Shown here one piece after another: positions 49,352 through 51,368 of a DNA stretch of 51,368 bases (position 1 is the first letter of the stretch; every line of letters starts with the position of its first letter). The notes beneath the pieces are model-generated. The model saw nothing but the letters and a program-made list of their open reading frames with translations, made no database searches and was not told the origin of the DNA. The stretch covers positions 1 through 51,368 of the forward strand of contig SVTP01000014.1 of NCBI GenBank assembly GCA_015063725.1. Reading direction: 5' to 3'. Position numbers and translations under genes: made by a program. Origin of the DNA: Oscillospiraceae bacterium. Lineage in GTDB: Bacteria > Bacillota > Clostridia > Oscillospirales > CAG-272.

Positions 49352-51106
49352 TTACCAACCAATTTGGTATTCACATTCCCAAATGGCTTCTTTAAAAGCT
49401 TGTTTTATGTCATTCATGGTGGTGCAAGAGGGATCTACCATGCAGAATTGCAACAGGTAGCCAACTTCGTCACGAGCCGTGGAAGAACCATAGAAGGCGG
49501 GTGAGGTAAAGTAAGCATCTGCTTGCTCAAGTGCTACCTTGGCAGTAAGCAGGGGCAAGTTCTCATAACCGTTTGCGGCATTCAGCTCAGATTCGTAAAC
49601 GGGATGGTTCATAACGCTTTCCAGCACAGGCATATAGCCGGAGGCCATTGCAAACTCGGCTTGGAAGTCAACGTTGGTGGTCAGGAACTTGACAAACAAC
49701 CAGGATGCCAAAGCCTCATCGGGATTGCTATCCCTGAAAACGCAAAGGGAAGGACCTTGCGAGATGGCTTTGGGAGCCGAGGGATCAACCTGCGGAATAG
49801 AAGCAACGCCAACTTCAAATTTGAAGGAGCCGTCATAATTTTTGGGCATTTGATGGTTTGCACCTGCGGAAGAACCGATGCACATGTAGCTGTTAGCGCT
49901 TTCATCGGGATCCTTAGTGAACAGAGCAGAGGTGTAACCGCCGGAGAGCTCTCGGGTGGTCACGTAGCCCTTTTGGTACCAGTCGCGGAATCTTGCAACG
50001 AAGTCGTAATTGGTTTGGTTGTCGAACAGGAAGTGCTCACCAGTTGCGCTGGTGTAAGGAGAGTTGTATTGCTCGCACATGGTGATGAACCAGTTATCCT
50101 CGAAGTCGTAGCCGAGAGGAATGCAGTCGGGGTCGATTGCATTAATGGTTGCGCAGAGAGCTTCCATTTCATCCCAAGTGGTGGGAACTGTGAGATTGTG
50201 CTCTTCAAAGAAGGTCTTGTTATAGTAAAGAACCTCGGTGGATTTGGACATAGGCATTGTGTACATCAAGCCATCGCCAAACGCGCGGCCCTCTTCATAA
50301 AAGCCGTCAATAAAGTCATCGAGCTGCTCTTGCGTAAGTCCAATGATTTCGGTGCTGCCGTCTGCACGGGTAATAATCTCTTGAGAGTTGATGTACTCAT
50401 CCAGGGGTTGAACAGCGTAAACGGTGTTGTAGACCGCTACGTGGTCGGGATAGCAGTACGCGATGTTGGGTTGGTCACCAACGGTGATCTCTGTGGAAAT
50501 TTGCGTAAAAATGTCATCATAGCTGCCAACTTGCTTGTGGTCGATTACGATGTCGGGATAGAGCTTGTTGAACTCTACGATGTACTTATTAAGTACACCG
50601 CGCAGGGATTCGCCCATGGTGTGATAGAAAGTGATGTGAATTTTATCCGTGGGCTCGGGCGGTACGGGATACTCCTTGGCGATGAAGACTACGGTGCTAC
50701 CGTTAAAAACCTTGGTATCTGCATCAGCAGGTGCGTCATCTACATACCACATGACGTCTGCGAGCGTTTCCTCATAGGTGATATTACCAAAGAGAGAGGG
50801 AGCGAGGACTTCATTAAAGAAGCTTTCCATATCTATGTAAGCGTCTTTGTGCTCCGCGTTGATGATTGCACAAAAGGTGTAGCTATTTTGCGCTGTGGAA
50901 AGAATGCGAAATTCAACCGACTCGGGTTCAACAGGTGTTTCTACTTCACCCGGCGTAGTCACCTCGGGGGTAGTGGTGTTAGGCGTTGTTTGCTGGTCTG
51001 CGAGTGTGGTCTCAGCGGTTGTGCTGTCCCAAGGGTTGGGCACATTGCAGGAGCACACAGAAAAAGTGAGGATCAACAAAAGCAATACAGAAATCAGTCT
51101 TTTCAT
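49352..51106 (-). CDS. Sugar-type ABC transporter substrate-binding lipoprotein, with N-terminal extension
   Basis: This 584-residue surface lipoprotein has a signal peptide with lipobox VCSC (lipidated Cys20), a Thr/Pro-rich stretch (about 27-60) and an unrecognised segment of about 90 residues. An extracellular solute-binding family 1 domain follows (from about residue 150: KIHITFYHTMGES, LNKYIVEFNKLYPDI, YNKTFFEEHNLTVPTTWDEM, FVKFLTTNVDFQAEFAMASGYMPV). It binds an oligosaccharide or similar. AAAAGGAGA precedes ATG 51106. No permease or ATPase gene is adjacent on either side within the window. Confidence 0.9.
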   Translation of the reverse strand: MKRLISVLLLLILTFSVCSCNVPNPWDSTTAETTLADQQTTPNTTTPEVTTPGEVETPVEPESVEFRILSTAQNSYTFCAIINAEHKDAYIDMESFFNEVLAPSLFGNITYEETLADVMWYVDDAPADADTKVFNGSTVVFIAKEYPVPPEPTDKIHITFYHTMGESLRGVLNKYIVEFNKLYPDIVIDHKQVGSYDDIFTQISTEITVGDQPNIAYCYPDHVAVYNTVYAVQPLDEYINSQEIITRADGSTEIIGLTQEQLDDFIDGFYEEGRAFGDGLMYTMPMSKSTEVLYYNKTFFEEHNLTVPTTWDEMEALCATINAIDPDCIPLGYDFEDNWFITMCEQYNSPYTSATGEHFLFDNQTNYDFVARFRDWYQKGYVTTRELSGGYTSALFTKDPDESANSYMCIGSSAGANHQMPKNYDGSFKFEVGVASIPQVDPSAPKAISQGPSLCVFRDSNPDEALASWLFVKFLTTNVDFQAEFAMASGYMPVLESVMNHPVYESELNAANGYENLPLLTAKVALEQADAYFTSPAFYGSSTARDEVGYLLQFCMVDPSCTTMNDIKQAFKEAIWECEYQIGW

Positions 51107-51139
51107 TCTCTTTTCTCCTTTTTGGGTTTTCGTGGTTTT

Positions 51140-51168
51140 ATTGTACCATACTTGGCAGGGTTTGTAAA
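51140..51168 (-). promoter_or_regulatory. Promoter of the substrate-binding lipoprotein
   Basis: On the minus strand TTTACA (51168-51163), 17 bases and TACAAT (51145-51140), with TGG before the -10. Confidence 0.65.
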
Positions 51169-51255
51169 CCCTTTTTGCAAAAAATAATGAGCTATTGAAA
51201 ACATCCCCCCCCTTTTCTCTTTACGCAGTCCTGTTTTTCGGCGAAATAATAAAAA

Positions 51256-51276
51256 TCCCCCCGTAAAACGGGGGGT
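51256..51276 (-). terminator. Terminator for a minus-strand gene from the right
   Basis: CCCCCCG TTTTA CGGGGGG on the minus strand, followed by ATTTTTATT. Confidence 0.8.
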
Positions 51277-51297
51277 ATTTCATTTTCGGGCATAGCC

Positions 51298-51368
51298 CTA
51301 ATAATACTGGCTGCGCACAAGTGCGCTTGAGATTGGCCTGCCAGCCATGCAATTGTTACTTACTACCC
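51298..51368 (-). CDS. Possible 3' end of a gene cut by the right edge
   Basis: One minus-strand frame is open from the edge for 22 codons (…NNCMAGRPISSALVRSQYY) to TAG at 51300-51298, just before the terminator. It could be a protein tail. It could equally be the end of an RNA gene: GGCTGGCAGG / GCGCACTTGTGCGC-type pairings are present. Not recognised. Confidence 0.25.
   Translation of the reverse strand, partial: VVSNNCMAGRPISSALVRSQYY

Noticed and set aside
51298-51368. RNase P, SRP, tmRNA or 6S RNA gene at the right edge.
   Set aside because: The visible 3' part lacks the conserved sequences of these RNAs as I know them. Only a terminator and a short open frame can be supported.
1-51368. 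Prophage, plasmid origin, insertion sequence or antiviral defence system.
   Set aside because: No integrase, transposase, capsid, replication, nuclease-helicase or restriction-modification gene was found among the readable genes.

Overview
The window looks like chromosome of an anaerobic, gut-associated Bacillota of class Clostridia, probably an uncultured Oscillospiraceae- or Christensenellales-like lineage. The evidence is AGGAGG-type ribosome binding sites, near-consensus TTGACA-17-TATAAT promoters, a bile-salt-hydrolase-type gene, a fermentative D-lactate dehydrogenase, a flavodiiron/superoxide-reductase/rubredoxin set, and Bacillota-type gene orders (rpmG-secE-nusG-rplK-rplA; miaB-ylbF-like-mutS-mutL). 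No ribosomal RNA, transposase, phage gene or CRISPR array is visible. The species cannot be named from the sequence.

Layout. 1-1322: a gene start cut by the left edge, repeats, and a TIM-barrel sugar isomerase/epimerase. 1533-4570: rimO, pgsA and two small membrane proteins. 4880-7145: serC-serA (serine synthesis, minus strand), divergent from a YitT-family membrane protein. 8312-10780: the rpmG-secE-nusG-rplK-rplA operon (minus strand), whose SecE has an unusual exported-looking N-terminal extension. 11069-12627: a small membrane protein and a YeiH-type transporter. 12822-13009: tRNA-Thr and tRNA-Tyr. 13660-17176: an M48 metalloprotease with a coupled partner, and a bile salt hydrolase. 17354-19048: a large lipoprotein. 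19220-27572: miaB, a YlbF-family protein with a Cys-rich tail, mutS, an acetyltransferase, an S51 peptidase, mutL and a zinc-ribbon protein. 27683-28831: tgt.

29058-32378 is a tightly overlapping four-gene sugar operon: mutarotase-like protein, PfkB kinase, D-lyxose-type isomerase and class II aldolase. Together they could take a free aldose to two triose-sized products. 32867-34504 encodes an ECF-like sigma factor with a very large C-terminal extension. 34897-37272 is a GH38 alpha-mannosidase. 37531-43914 is a six-gene operon: TIM-barrel epimerase, two Gfo/Idh/MocA oxidoreductases, uxaC, uxuA and an SDR mannonate oxidoreductase. It converts hexuronates towards 2-keto-3-deoxygluconate and may also release or remodel a glycoside. 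44230-47696 holds D-lactate dehydrogenase, a flavodiiron-flavin reductase-rubredoxin fusion, superoxide reductase and rubredoxin. 47746-51106 holds a small membrane protein, tRNA-Gln, a phosphopantetheinyl transferase and an orphan sugar-binding lipoprotein.

The feature least explained by known families is a dispersed composite repeat. A perfect terminator-like hairpin is followed by a conserved C/A-rich tail and then a modular second half ending near ATCCGCTAAGAGAGTTG. It lies directly behind stop codons in the same sense as the gene in four places (hairpin and tail only in a fifth), and once inverted in front of mutL. Two other repeat classes occur between genes: long GTAGGG palindromes and strings of mini-hairpins.
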